DNA of 48,477 bases from a virus. The stretch is taken from positions 1 to 48,477 of the IMG/VR virus record IMGVR_UViG_3300017917_002003. The stretch is one strand, 5' to 3'. The notes beneath the pieces are model-generated. The model searched no databases, was not told the origin of the DNA, and was given only the letters and a program-made list of their open reading frames with translations. How positions within the stretch are numbered: position 1 is the stretch's first letter; the number at the start of each line of letters is the position of its first letter. Positions 14,972-22,783 of this stretch are shown here, one piece after another. A program made the position numbers and the translations under genes.

Positions 14972-16237
14972 ATGGACGAATACAACTATAATTTCGAAAT
15001 TCGAAATCTTTTAACACATTTTGCTGCGGCATTTGATGGTGTAAAGATTAAAAGATTTGATGGTAAAAAGTACGCCAAAGAAATTGTAAAAGTTCCATTC
15101 ACATACGCACCAAAAAGTCACATTGTTTCGGATTTATTAGGTCCAACTGACACTGTTCGTCTTCCAATCATGGCTGTAGAAATCACTGGTCAGGGAAGAG
15201 ACAATGATCGTGTAAAAAATAAAATTGAAGATTTAAAATACCGAAATGAAGACGGAACTTACGTTAATTTAAAGGTTGTTCCTTGGAATATAAAGGTTCA
15301 ACTAACAATTCTTGCAAAGTTTCAAGAGGATATGGACCAAATTGTTCAAAACTTTGCAGTTAATACAAATCCATATATTATTGTTTCTTGGCAAGAGCCA
15401 AAATCAGGCAGAGAATTGAGAACCGAAATACTTTGGGACGGAAATGTTTCTTATGAATATCCCGGTAAAAACCAAGGACCAAAAGACCCTCCATTCCGAA
15501 TTACAGCAACTACTTCATTTACAATCAAAGGATATGTTTTTAAATCAAATATCGAAAACTCGGCACCTATTTGTTTTATAAACACAGATTACGTTTTTAC
15601 TGATAAATTTTATTGTAATTATGATACTCTTGTTTCTTATACAAGCTCAGGAACAACAGAGAATTATGCAATTACTGGAAGACCTGTTCTTCGCTATGTA
15701 TCACCTTATTATATTGTAGAAGGTCAGAGTCCAACAATAAAATTACAAGGCTATAGCTTTGGAGATGTAAATGGAGTATTCGTAAGTGGTTCAAATCCAA
15801 CGATGTATCCAATGTCAACATTCCAACCGTTCACTGCATTGGATGTTTTTAGTGCATATCCGGTAAATCAGTTCACAAAAGACGACACAACTATAACTTT
15901 TACACTTCCTGCCCCAAGTTCCAGCGGTTTTATTGATATTATTGCTGTAAACACTTGCGGTTATGGTTTATTAACAGAAGACGCCAATCGTTGCAACCGT
16001 GTTGAAAATCCTTATCCCGTAGATGATCCAAATCACTACACTTGGACAGTTTTACAGTTTCCTTATTTAAATGGTTTGATTGTTGCAGACTTTTTTGACC
16101 CATTATGCATAGACCATCATGATCGTCAAACTTATTATGTCGAAGGTGAGTGTGATAAAGATGCTGCAATTCAAGCAATCCTACAAATCATGTCTGGATG
16201 CAACATTTCGCTTGCAGAGTTGAGTTCCGTGATGTAG
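14972..16237 (+). CDS. gp15: Tail completion and sheath stabiliser, gp15-like, copy B
   Basis: A 421-aa paralogue of the preceding protein, clearly similar along its whole length (shared FDGVKIKRFDG, PFTYAPKSHI, FQEDMDQIVQNF, TATTSFTIKGY, and the IPT/TIG-like GVFVSGSN and PAPSSSGFIDIIAVNTCGYG). It adds about 75 C-terminal residues with a Cys/His-containing stretch (DPLCIDHHDRQTYYVEGECD) absent from copy A. One copy may have kept the classical tail-terminator role and the other become a collar or neck decoration; the sequence does not say which. The stop codon lies within a perfect 20-bp palindrome just before the AAA+ gene. Confidence 0.87.
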   Translation: MDEYNYNFEIRNLLTHFAAAFDGVKIKRFDGKKYAKEIVKVPFTYAPKSHIVSDLLGPTDTVRLPIMAVEITGQGRDNDRVKNKIEDLKYRNEDGTYVNLKVVPWNIKVQLTILAKFQEDMDQIVQNFAVNTNPYIIVSWQEPKSGRELRTEILWDGNVSYEYPGKNQGPKDPPFRITATTSFTIKGYVFKSNIENSAPICFINTDYVFTDKFYCNYDTLVSYTSSGTTENYAITGRPVLRYVSPYYIVEGQSPTIKLQGYSFGDVNGVFVSGSNPTMYPMSTFQPFTALDVFSAYPVNQFTKDDTTITFTLPAPSSSGFIDIIAVNTCGYGLLTEDANRCNRVENPYPVDDPNHYTWTVLQFPYLNGLIVADFFDPLCIDHHDRQTYYVEGECDKDAAIQAILQIMSGCNISLAELSSVM

Positions 16238-16250
16238 AGTACTCTACATC
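16231..16250. repeat. Perfect 20-bp palindrome
   Basis: GATGTAGAGTACTCTACATC has two 10-nt arms that are exact reverse complements with no spacer. It spans the stop codon of the second gp15 paralogue and ends 2 nt before the ATG of the AAA+ gene. No T-run follows, so it is not an ordinary terminator. It could be a protein-binding operator or an RNA hairpin limiting translation of the ATPase. Confidence 0.85.
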
Positions 16251-16252
16251 TT

Positions 16253-17857
16253 ATGGTTAAATTCAATAAATGCAAACTAAATCCAGAAATATTAGATCAA
16301 TGGGTAAAAACTGAGGTCAACGTCCTTCTCATAGGAGAAAAGGGGGTTGGTAAAAGTCACCAAATTATTGACACTTTCCGTCGAAATAATTTGAAATATG
16401 CTTACTTCTCTGGCGCAACTCTTGACCCTTGGATTCACCTTCTTGGTATTCCAAAAGCAAAGGTTATGAGTGACGGCAAAGAAAAAATGGAGTTTATTCT
16501 TCCTGAAAATCTTGACGACGATGTTGAGGCAATTTTCTGTGACGAATGGAACAGAACAAATAAAGTTGTTCGTAATGCTCTATTAGAATTGCAGCAGTTT
16601 AAAAGCATCAATGGTCGTAAATTCCCAAATCTTAAAATGGTTTGGGGTGCAGTTAACCCTCCAAAAGGAGAGGAAGAAGACGCAGCAGATTATGATGTTG
16701 ATGAACTTGACCCTGCACAGCTTGACCGTTTTCATATTGTTGTTGAACTACCAAATGAGCCTGACATCAAGTATTTTCGTCAAAAGTTTGGCGATTATCA
16801 TGGTAAAGTTCTTGTAGATTGGTGGAAAGAACAACCCAAAGACGCTCTTAAGATTCTTTCTCCAAGAAGACTCGACTATGTTGGTGAATGCTTTAAAAAA
16901 GGTCTTGATGTAAAGTTCTTGCTTCCTGTTTCTGCAAACGTGAAGGAACTTGTAAAGAAACTCTCACTTGACGAAAAAGAAGAACTCGTTAATCAGCTTC
17001 TCAGCAATCCTGATGAAGAAGGTATGAAAGTTTTCCTTTCCGACGAGAAGAACGTTCTCAAGTATAAGAAGAGACTCAAAGAGCATCGCATGTGGAATTA
17101 TTGGAAGTATGTGAAAAAGGAACTATTAGCAGAAGAAATTAAGACTGATGAGAACTTTGAAAACTTTGCAATCTATCAAACTCTTCTCAAAGAGCAAATC
17201 TATCGTGATGTTTTTGTAGAATTTGCCAAGAGCAATCCAAAGTCAACTCCTATCAAAATCTTAAAGGCTCTTATTGACCAGAATTATGTTCCTGAGAAGA
17301 ATGATCTTAAGAATTTTATTTCTGACACTCCAAACTTCTCAACACTAAAAGCAACACCAAATAATGTCACTGATAGTTTTTCTGGAAACAATTATAATTG
17401 GACAAATAATACCATGCCAAAAAGTTATAATCCTGAAAGCAATTTATTTAATATGACTACAAGTGACAGAAGAAGATGTATGTCGAATCTTGTAATTTGT
17501 TGGGATAAAGTACCTAATAAACACACTGTTGTAAACTTTATGGTTTCAAACTTAAGGTCCATGCAAAAAGGAACGATAGCATCAGATGAAAACTTTTTAT
17601 CATTATTTGGAACTGCTTGTGTTATAGCAAAAACCCTCTTGAAAAAGGAAGAAATTACAAGAATGGTCGAAACTATAAAGGCAAATTCAAATAAATTGTC
17701 ATCAAACAGAGTAAATGAATTCGTTAATTATCTCAATGGCACAATTGCCGAAAGTTCAGTTGTTCCTGAAAGCTTCTTGAAGAAATTAAAAGATATTCGC
17801 AGTGTATTAGCCTTATCAGATTCTAAAAATGATATTGTTGAACTCCTAAAACTATAA
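16253..17857 (+). CDS. MoxR-type AAA+ ATPase
   Basis: A 534-aa protein with an N-terminal AAA+ module: Walker A GEKGVGKS (28-35), Walker B AIFCDE (93-98), a sensor-1 Asn in WGAVNPP (131-137) and a likely arginine finger in LDPAQLDRFH (152-161). This is the MoxR/RavA/CbbQ-like arrangement, in which an ATPase hexamer works with a VWA-domain partner to remodel other proteins. The rest (about 220-534) is helical and unassigned. The next gene, 2 nt downstream, encodes exactly such a VWA partner. The location between tail completion and fibre genes suggests a role in virion assembly or host takeover; no substrate can be named. Confidence 0.92.
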   Translation: MVKFNKCKLNPEILDQWVKTEVNVLLIGEKGVGKSHQIIDTFRRNNLKYAYFSGATLDPWIHLLGIPKAKVMSDGKEKMEFILPENLDDDVEAIFCDEWNRTNKVVRNALLELQQFKSINGRKFPNLKMVWGAVNPPKGEEEDAADYDVDELDPAQLDRFHIVVELPNEPDIKYFRQKFGDYHGKVLVDWWKEQPKDALKILSPRRLDYVGECFKKGLDVKFLLPVSANVKELVKKLSLDEKEELVNQLLSNPDEEGMKVFLSDEKNVLKYKKRLKEHRMWNYWKYVKKELLAEEIKTDENFENFAIYQTLLKEQIYRDVFVEFAKSNPKSTPIKILKALIDQNYVPEKNDLKNFISDTPNFSTLKATPNNVTDSFSGNNYNWTNNTMPKSYNPESNLFNMTTSDRRRCMSNLVICWDKVPNKHTVVNFMVSNLRSMQKGTIASDENFLSLFGTACVIAKTLLKKEEITRMVETIKANSNKLSSNRVNEFVNYLNGTIAESSVVPESFLKKLKDIRSVLALSDSKNDIVELLKL

Positions 17858-17859
17858 AA

Positions 17860-19110
17860 ATGAACACAGAAGAAAAATTAGAAATAGCGCAAAAACTGCA
17901 ATCTCACCACTATTTCTTCCGTTCATTTTGGGATATAGGAGCACCAGTGGTAGGTAAGTTTGACGACTTACCCACTGCTGCAATATCTTTTGATGAGAAA
18001 GGAGAAGCCCTTAGTTTCTTGGTAAACGAAGATTTTTGGAACAGTTTAAATGAACCGAGCAAACTTTTCCTTGTTTGTCATGAAATGTGCCATATCGTTT
18101 TAGAACATGGTCGTCGTTTCTCTGAATATATTGGAACAAACGACATGGAACGAATGAATCGTGCTGCTGACGTTGTTATTAATGAAATGCTCTGTGAATC
18201 TTTTGGATTTGTTCGTGAAGAGCTTGACACTAGAATTAAAGATGAGGGTTGTTGGCTAAACACTGTGTTCAAAAAAGTGAAAGTCAATTCACATGAATCT
18301 ACAGAATATTATTTTAATAAACTAAAAGAGGAAGACCCTGATTCAGAAAAATCTTTCTTTTCTATGGATTCTCACGTTGTATTGTCTCCTGAACAACAGG
18401 AGCAACTACAAGATTTTCTAGAAAAAAACGGGGTTACAGATGCTATCGACTCTGAATTTATAGGTAAACTTCCAGAAAAAGAAAAAGAATCTTTGTCGCG
18501 TTCAGCTTATGGAACAGGAAGTTGGTTCACAGTAGAAATTAAAAAGAAAAAGAAAAAGAAATGGGAAAGTGTTATTAAGAAATGGGAAAACAGTATGAAA
18601 AAGGATACCATTGACGAAACCGAAAGATGGGAACGTGTTAATCCTCGTTATTCACAAATTATTTCTGATAAAATTCACTTACCTACAAACTGTAAAGTTC
18701 TTGACGAGTATAAAGAAAAGAATAAAATAGACGTTTTCTTCTTTCTTGATACTTCTGGTTCTTGTATAGGTTTAAAAGATCGTTTCTTTAATGCAGCAGG
18801 CAGTTTAGACCCTAAAAAGTTTAATATAAGACTTTTTTGCTTTGATACAAGAGTTCAAGAAACCACACTATCAAGCGGAAAGGTTTACGGAGGCGGCGGA
18901 ACAGCATTTGATATTATTGAACGTCACATTCAAAGCATCGTAAAAGCAGAAAAGAAAAAATATCCAAAAGCTGTATTCTTAATAACTGATGGTATGGGAA
19001 ACAATGTTCATCCAGAAAAACCTGAAAGATGGTATTGGTTCTTATCTTATAATTATAAGAACTGTATTCCAGCAAAAAGCAAAATCTTTATGCTTTCAGA
19101 TTACGAATAA
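17860..19110 (+). CDS. Putative metallopeptidase plus VWA-like protein (DUF2201-like)
   Basis: A 416-aa two-domain protein. The N-terminal part has a zinc-metallopeptidase motif, HEMCH at 74-78 (CHEMCHIVLEHGRR), followed by RAADVVINEML, which likely supplies the third metal ligand (Asp104). The C-terminal part is VWA-like, with the MIDAS motif DTSGS (297-301) after hydrophobic DVFFFL, the loop GGGGTAFD (344-351) and FLITDG (373-378). A Lys-rich linker lies at about 228-235. This domain pair next to a MoxR ATPase matches bacterial MoxR/VWA systems. The gene starts 2 nt after the ATPase stop, without its own promoter box or Shine-Dalgarno site, so the two are made together. Confidence 0.9.
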   Translation: MNTEEKLEIAQKLQSHHYFFRSFWDIGAPVVGKFDDLPTAAISFDEKGEALSFLVNEDFWNSLNEPSKLFLVCHEMCHIVLEHGRRFSEYIGTNDMERMNRAADVVINEMLCESFGFVREELDTRIKDEGCWLNTVFKKVKVNSHESTEYYFNKLKEEDPDSEKSFFSMDSHVVLSPEQQEQLQDFLEKNGVTDAIDSEFIGKLPEKEKESLSRSAYGTGSWFTVEIKKKKKKKWESVIKKWENSMKKDTIDETERWERVNPRYSQIISDKIHLPTNCKVLDEYKEKNKIDVFFFLDTSGSCIGLKDRFFNAAGSLDPKKFNIRLFCFDTRVQETTLSSGKVYGGGGTAFDIIERHIQSIVKAEKKKYPKAVFLITDGMGNNVHPEKPERWYWFLSYNYKNCIPAKSKIFMLSDYE

Positions 19111-19113
19111 AAA

Positions 19114-19311
19114 TTAAAAACGAAGTTTTTTATTAAGGTCGTCAATGTCGTCTTGTGCGCCATTTTCGACCTTTTTTTCTACCTCTTTTTCTAAATCTCT
19201 TTGATTTATGATTTCTTTTTGTCGTTTCTTTGTTTTTAAATATTTTTCTATTTTTATATAAACATCTTTTAAAACATTAAGAAGTTCTAATATTATTTTT
19301 AAATTACCCAT
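19114..19311 (-). CDS. Small helical protein of unknown function
   Basis: A 65-aa protein: an amphipathic or weakly hydrophobic N-terminal helix (MGNLKIILELLNVLKDVYIK) followed by a strongly charged coiled-coil-like region. No family is recognised, and the N-terminal helix is too polar for a sure membrane anchor. The gene is believable because AATAAATA lies exactly 5 nt before its ATG on the minus strand and it fills the space between the convergent VWA gene (3-nt gap) and the divergent fibre gene. Confidence 0.65.
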   Translation of the reverse strand: MGNLKIILELLNVLKDVYIKIEKYLKTKKRQKEIINQRDLEKEVEKKVENGAQDDIDDLNKKLRF

Positions 19312-19316
19312 ATCTT

Positions 19317-19341
19317 TATTTATTTTAGTAGAGTATAAATA
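19317..19341. promoter_or_regulatory. Divergent pair of late-type promoter boxes
   Basis: AATAAATA on the minus strand (19324-19317) is 5 nt before ATG 19311. TATAAATA on the plus strand (19334-19341) is 5 nt before GTG 19347. The intergenic region is 35 bp. Confidence 0.65.
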
Positions 19342-19346
19342 ATATT

Positions 19347-22300
19347 GTGTCCCTACAGTGCCAAAAAGTCGAAATCAAAAAAATACCATTCTTAGCGTCA
19401 GATATAACTAACTTCACATCTGCGGTTTGTGCAGTTGTGTTAGAAATGTCCAGTTATGGAGAGCCTATATTTGAAACTTGGGCAAACACATACTCAGCGG
19501 ACTTATATAGTTCATATACAACAGTTTATAGCTATTCTTCTGAATGGGGAAGTGCAGATTCGTCAGTTAACAGTTTTGTCTATAACACATCTGCAAATAT
19601 TTTGAGTGTAAACTCAATTGTAAACACTCATTCTGCAAATTGGGATTCAGTTTATTCTGAATTTAACAGCGTGAGTTCAAACTTAGTAACATTTGTTTCA
19701 GGTGATGCTCGTTATGTAAAACTTTCAGGAGATGTAATGTTTGGTGGACTCAGTGCGCCAAGTATTTCTGCAAATACACTATATGTAGGAAACAGCACAA
19801 TAAATTTCTTTGATGAAAACTTTCAAGTTGTTGAAAATCTTAAAGGTAGTGATGTAACAAAGTTTAAAAGTAATTACAACACTGTAAATTCTAAATCTGC
19901 ACTTTGGGATGATGTTTATAATGAATTTTCCTCTCAGAGTGCAGATAACACATCTGTTTACAATACTGTTCAAACATACTCATCTACAGAATGGAATTAT
20001 CAAGGTAACGACATTAAAGCTCTTACAGGAGATTGGGAAGATACATACAATTCTTTCTCTGTTCAGAGTGCAAACAATTTGTCTGTTTATAACACGGTAA
20101 ATTCTTATTCTGCAACAGAATGGAACTATCAAGGCAATGATATTAAAGCTCTTACAAGCAATTGGGAAGACACATATACAAAATTCTCTCAACAAAGTGC
20201 AAATAATATCGCTGTTTATAACACCGTAAACTCTTATTCCGCTACAACTTGGAATTATCAAGGAACAGATATTAAGGCATTGACAAGTAATTGGGAAAAC
20301 ACTTATAATGTTGTTTCCTCATCATCAGCAAATTGGAACAACGTATACTCTGTAGTTCAAACAAATTCATCACAATGGGCAATTGAAACTTCAATTGATA
20401 CTGGTGTTAGGGCATTAACTAGCAATTGGGAAAATACATACAATACCGTTAATACAAATTCAGGAAATTGGAATTATCAAGGAACGGATATTAAAGCTCT
20501 TACAAGTAATTGGGAAAATACCTACACTGGTTTTAGCACTCAAAGCGCAAATAATAATAATGTCTATTCTCAAGTTAATTCAAAAAGTGCAAATTGGGAT
20601 TCGACATATTCTATAGTTCAGACAAACTCTTCACAATGGGCTGTTGATAGTACTATTGATTCTGGTGTTCGTGCTTTAACAAGTAATTGGCAGGTCACAT
20701 ACACAAATTTTAGTCTTCAAAGTTCAAATAATATATCAGTTTACTCAACAGTTCAAAGTAATTCAGCTACAATTTGGAATTATCAAGGAACTGATGTTAA
20801 GATTCTTACTGCAAATTGGGAAAATACCTATACCGAATTTTCAACGCAGAGTGCAAATAACACATCAGTTTATACACAGGTTTATACTGAATCAGCTAAT
20901 TGGGCAAATGATCCTCCTCAAACGCTTTCGTTCAATGAAATTACATTACAATTATCTATTAGTGATGGCAATACAGTAAGTTTATCGTCTTTAAGTGGAG
21001 GAAATTCTTCATCAGGAGAATATCTTCCTTTAAGCGGAGGCACGTTAACAGGAGATTTGAATATTCAATCAAATATCTCAAGCGTGAACGCAATTCAATT
21101 CAACACAGCAACAGCAGTAACAGTTGGTGCTGGTCAAATGGCTTGGAATTCTGCGGAATCTACACTAGACCTTGGCGTTAGTAATAACGTTACATTACAA
21201 ATGGGTCAGGAAATTCTAGTTCAAGTTAAGAATTCATCAGGAGAAATAATTTATAACGGTGCTCCGGTTTATGCTGTAGGTGCTTCTGGAACAGGAAGTG
21301 GTAATATAACAGTCTCAGCATACAAAGCAGGTGTTAACGATCCTGATGAATTATATTTCTTAGGTGTAGCCACAGAACAAATAAATGTTAATGATTTTGG
21401 TTTTGTTACAACATTTGGTAAAGTGCGTGATGTTAAAGTATCCGAAGTTCAAGAGAGTTTAGATGTTAGTTCTTGGCCTATAGGAACTATTCTTTATCCA
21501 AGTGCTATAGAAAGAGGAAAACTTACATCAGTGCCTCCAAATGCACCAAACAAAGATTTGCCTATTGTAATAATAATTTCTGTAAATGGTTCAAATAGAG
21601 GATTTTTCGTAAGAGCAGAACACGGCTATCATTTAAATGAAATTCATGATGTAACAATAACAAATCCAATAAACTCACAAGTGTTATCTTATAATTCGGC
21701 ATCTGGAGTATGGACTAATGCTTCTGAAACTGATCCAGTTTTCACATCTTGGGCAAATAGTTATTCAGGAAATTATCAAAGTGTTTATAATACGGTAAAC
21801 ACATATTCTGCAACGCAATGGAATTATCAAGGAACAGACATCAAATCTCTCACAAGTAATTGGCAAGCATCTTACACAGCTTTAATAAGCACTAGTGGAG
21901 ATTGGAATGATACAAGAACCACTGTTAACACCTATTCTTCGACATGGGGTACAGGTGGCGGAACAATTGACACAGGAGTAAGAGCATTAACAAGTAATTG
22001 GCAAGATACATACACAGCATTTAGTACGCAAAGTGCAAATAACTCTTCTGTTTATACAAAAGTTAACTCATCTAGTGCTAATTGGGATTCCGTTTACACA
22101 AATGTAAACTCAAATTCTGCAAATGCATATGTAAGAGCAAGTATTGGTATAACAATTGACGGTGGTGGTTCTGCGATCACAACAGGTTCAAAAGGATTTA
22201 TTTCTATTCCTTATAGTTGCACAATTATAAACAATACTATTGTTTCAGATCAATCTGGAAGCATAGTCATTGATGTTAAAAAAGCTACATACGCAGGATT

Positions 22301-22487
22301 TCCAACAACAACTAGTATTTGTGCAGCCGCTAAACCAACATTATCATCTTCTCAAAAAAGCACAGATTCTACATTAACTGGATGGACAACAACAGTTAAC
22401 GCAGGAGATATTTTAGAATTTTATGTAGATTCTGCAAGCACAGTCACTAGAGTCACGCTCACATTAGGAGTAAATAAGTTTACATAA
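19347..22487 (+). CDS. Long tail fibre with 43-residue repeats
   Basis: A 1046-aa fibre protein starting at GTG, 5 nt after TATAAATA. Residues about 50-530 and 790-930 are built of repeats rich in Ser, Asn, Tyr and Trp; the fullest unit has VYNTVNSYSA, EWNYQGNDIKALTSNWE and a spacer, with a period of 43 residues (129 nt) in the first copies. In between lies a phage fibre motif, YLPLSGGTLTGDLNI. The last 110 residues (SIGITIDGGGSAITTGSKGF to VTLTLGVNKFT) match a widespread fibre C-terminal domain, likely the trimeric tip that contacts the receptor. This gene opens a tightly packed fibre operon (1-nt gaps to the next two genes). Confidence 0.9.
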   Translation: MSLQCQKVEIKKIPFLASDITNFTSAVCAVVLEMSSYGEPIFETWANTYSADLYSSYTTVYSYSSEWGSADSSVNSFVYNTSANILSVNSIVNTHSANWDSVYSEFNSVSSNLVTFVSGDARYVKLSGDVMFGGLSAPSISANTLYVGNSTINFFDENFQVVENLKGSDVTKFKSNYNTVNSKSALWDDVYNEFSSQSADNTSVYNTVQTYSSTEWNYQGNDIKALTGDWEDTYNSFSVQSANNLSVYNTVNSYSATEWNYQGNDIKALTSNWEDTYTKFSQQSANNIAVYNTVNSYSATTWNYQGTDIKALTSNWENTYNVVSSSSANWNNVYSVVQTNSSQWAIETSIDTGVRALTSNWENTYNTVNTNSGNWNYQGTDIKALTSNWENTYTGFSTQSANNNNVYSQVNSKSANWDSTYSIVQTNSSQWAVDSTIDSGVRALTSNWQVTYTNFSLQSSNNISVYSTVQSNSATIWNYQGTDVKILTANWENTYTEFSTQSANNTSVYTQVYTESANWANDPPQTLSFNEITLQLSISDGNTVSLSSLSGGNSSSGEYLPLSGGTLTGDLNIQSNISSVNAIQFNTATAVTVGAGQMAWNSAESTLDLGVSNNVTLQMGQEILVQVKNSSGEIIYNGAPVYAVGASGTGSGNITVSAYKAGVNDPDELYFLGVATEQINVNDFGFVTTFGKVRDVKVSEVQESLDVSSWPIGTILYPSAIERGKLTSVPPNAPNKDLPIVIIISVNGSNRGFFVRAEHGYHLNEIHDVTITNPINSQVLSYNSASGVWTNASETDPVFTSWANSYSGNYQSVYNTVNTYSATQWNYQGTDIKSLTSNWQASYTALISTSGDWNDTRTTVNTYSSTWGTGGGTIDTGVRALTSNWQDTYTAFSTQSANNSSVYTKVNSSSANWDSVYTNVNSNSANAYVRASIGITIDGGGSAITTGSKGFISIPYSCTIINNTIVSDQSGSIVIDVKKATYAGFPTTTSICAAAKPTLSSSQKSTDSTLTGWTTTVNAGDILEFYVDSASTVTRVTLTLGVNKFT
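19880..20915 (+). repeat. Degenerate 129-bp tandem repeats in fibre gene
   Basis: Repeat landmarks (codons for WNYQG) begin at 19992, 20121 and 20250, exactly 129 bp apart; later copies (near 20470, 20780 and again near 21819) have insertions of a shorter unit with SSQWA..TIDTGVRALTSNW. DNA identity is partial, so the repeats look old but still recombinogenic. Confidence 0.8.
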
Positions 22488-22488
22488 T

Positions 22489-22782
22489 ATGATTACTGAT
22501 AGAAGCGTTGTTTATTTTACTGCAAGAATTAGAAGTGTTGCTGAAAATGCAAGAGACTTATCTATTCTCATTTCAAAATTTCAAAATGAATGGAATAATA
22601 TAAGCGTAGTCTTACCTCCTGATGAGGAAATAGATGAAAAAAGAACAGATTATGTTTCCAACATAACCAGCACAGATTTAAACGATTTTTTAAATGTTTT
22701 AAACACTTTGAACAGTGATATTCAAAACGATATTACAAAAATCGAAAAATTGTGCGTAAGATCACCACTTTCTTTAGAATAA
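22489..22782 (+). CDS. Small protein between fibre genes, unknown function
   Basis: A 97-aa helical protein starting 1 nt after the fibre stop and ending 1 nt before the next ATG, so it is part of the fibre operon. No family is recognised. An internal AGTAAATA lies 12 nt before the ATG inside the fibre gene, outside the usual spacing. Small helical proteins beside fibre genes can be fibre assembly chaperones; nothing in the sequence proves that here. Confidence 0.7.
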   Translation: MITDRSVVYFTARIRSVAENARDLSILISKFQNEWNNISVVLPPDEEIDEKRTDYVSNITSTDLNDFLNVLNTLNSDIQNDITKIEKLCVRSPLSLE

Positions 22783-22783
22783 A

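Noticed and set aside
19119-19135. AAAAAC-GAA-GTTTTT hairpin between convergent genes
   Set aside because: Only 6 A/T-rich pairs, located inside the coding end of the 65-aa gene; too weak to call a terminator.
19880-20915. Regular repeats considered as a CRISPR-like array
   Set aside because: They are in-frame coding repeats with a 129-bp period and diverged units inside a fibre gene; no short palindromic repeat with unique spacers is present.
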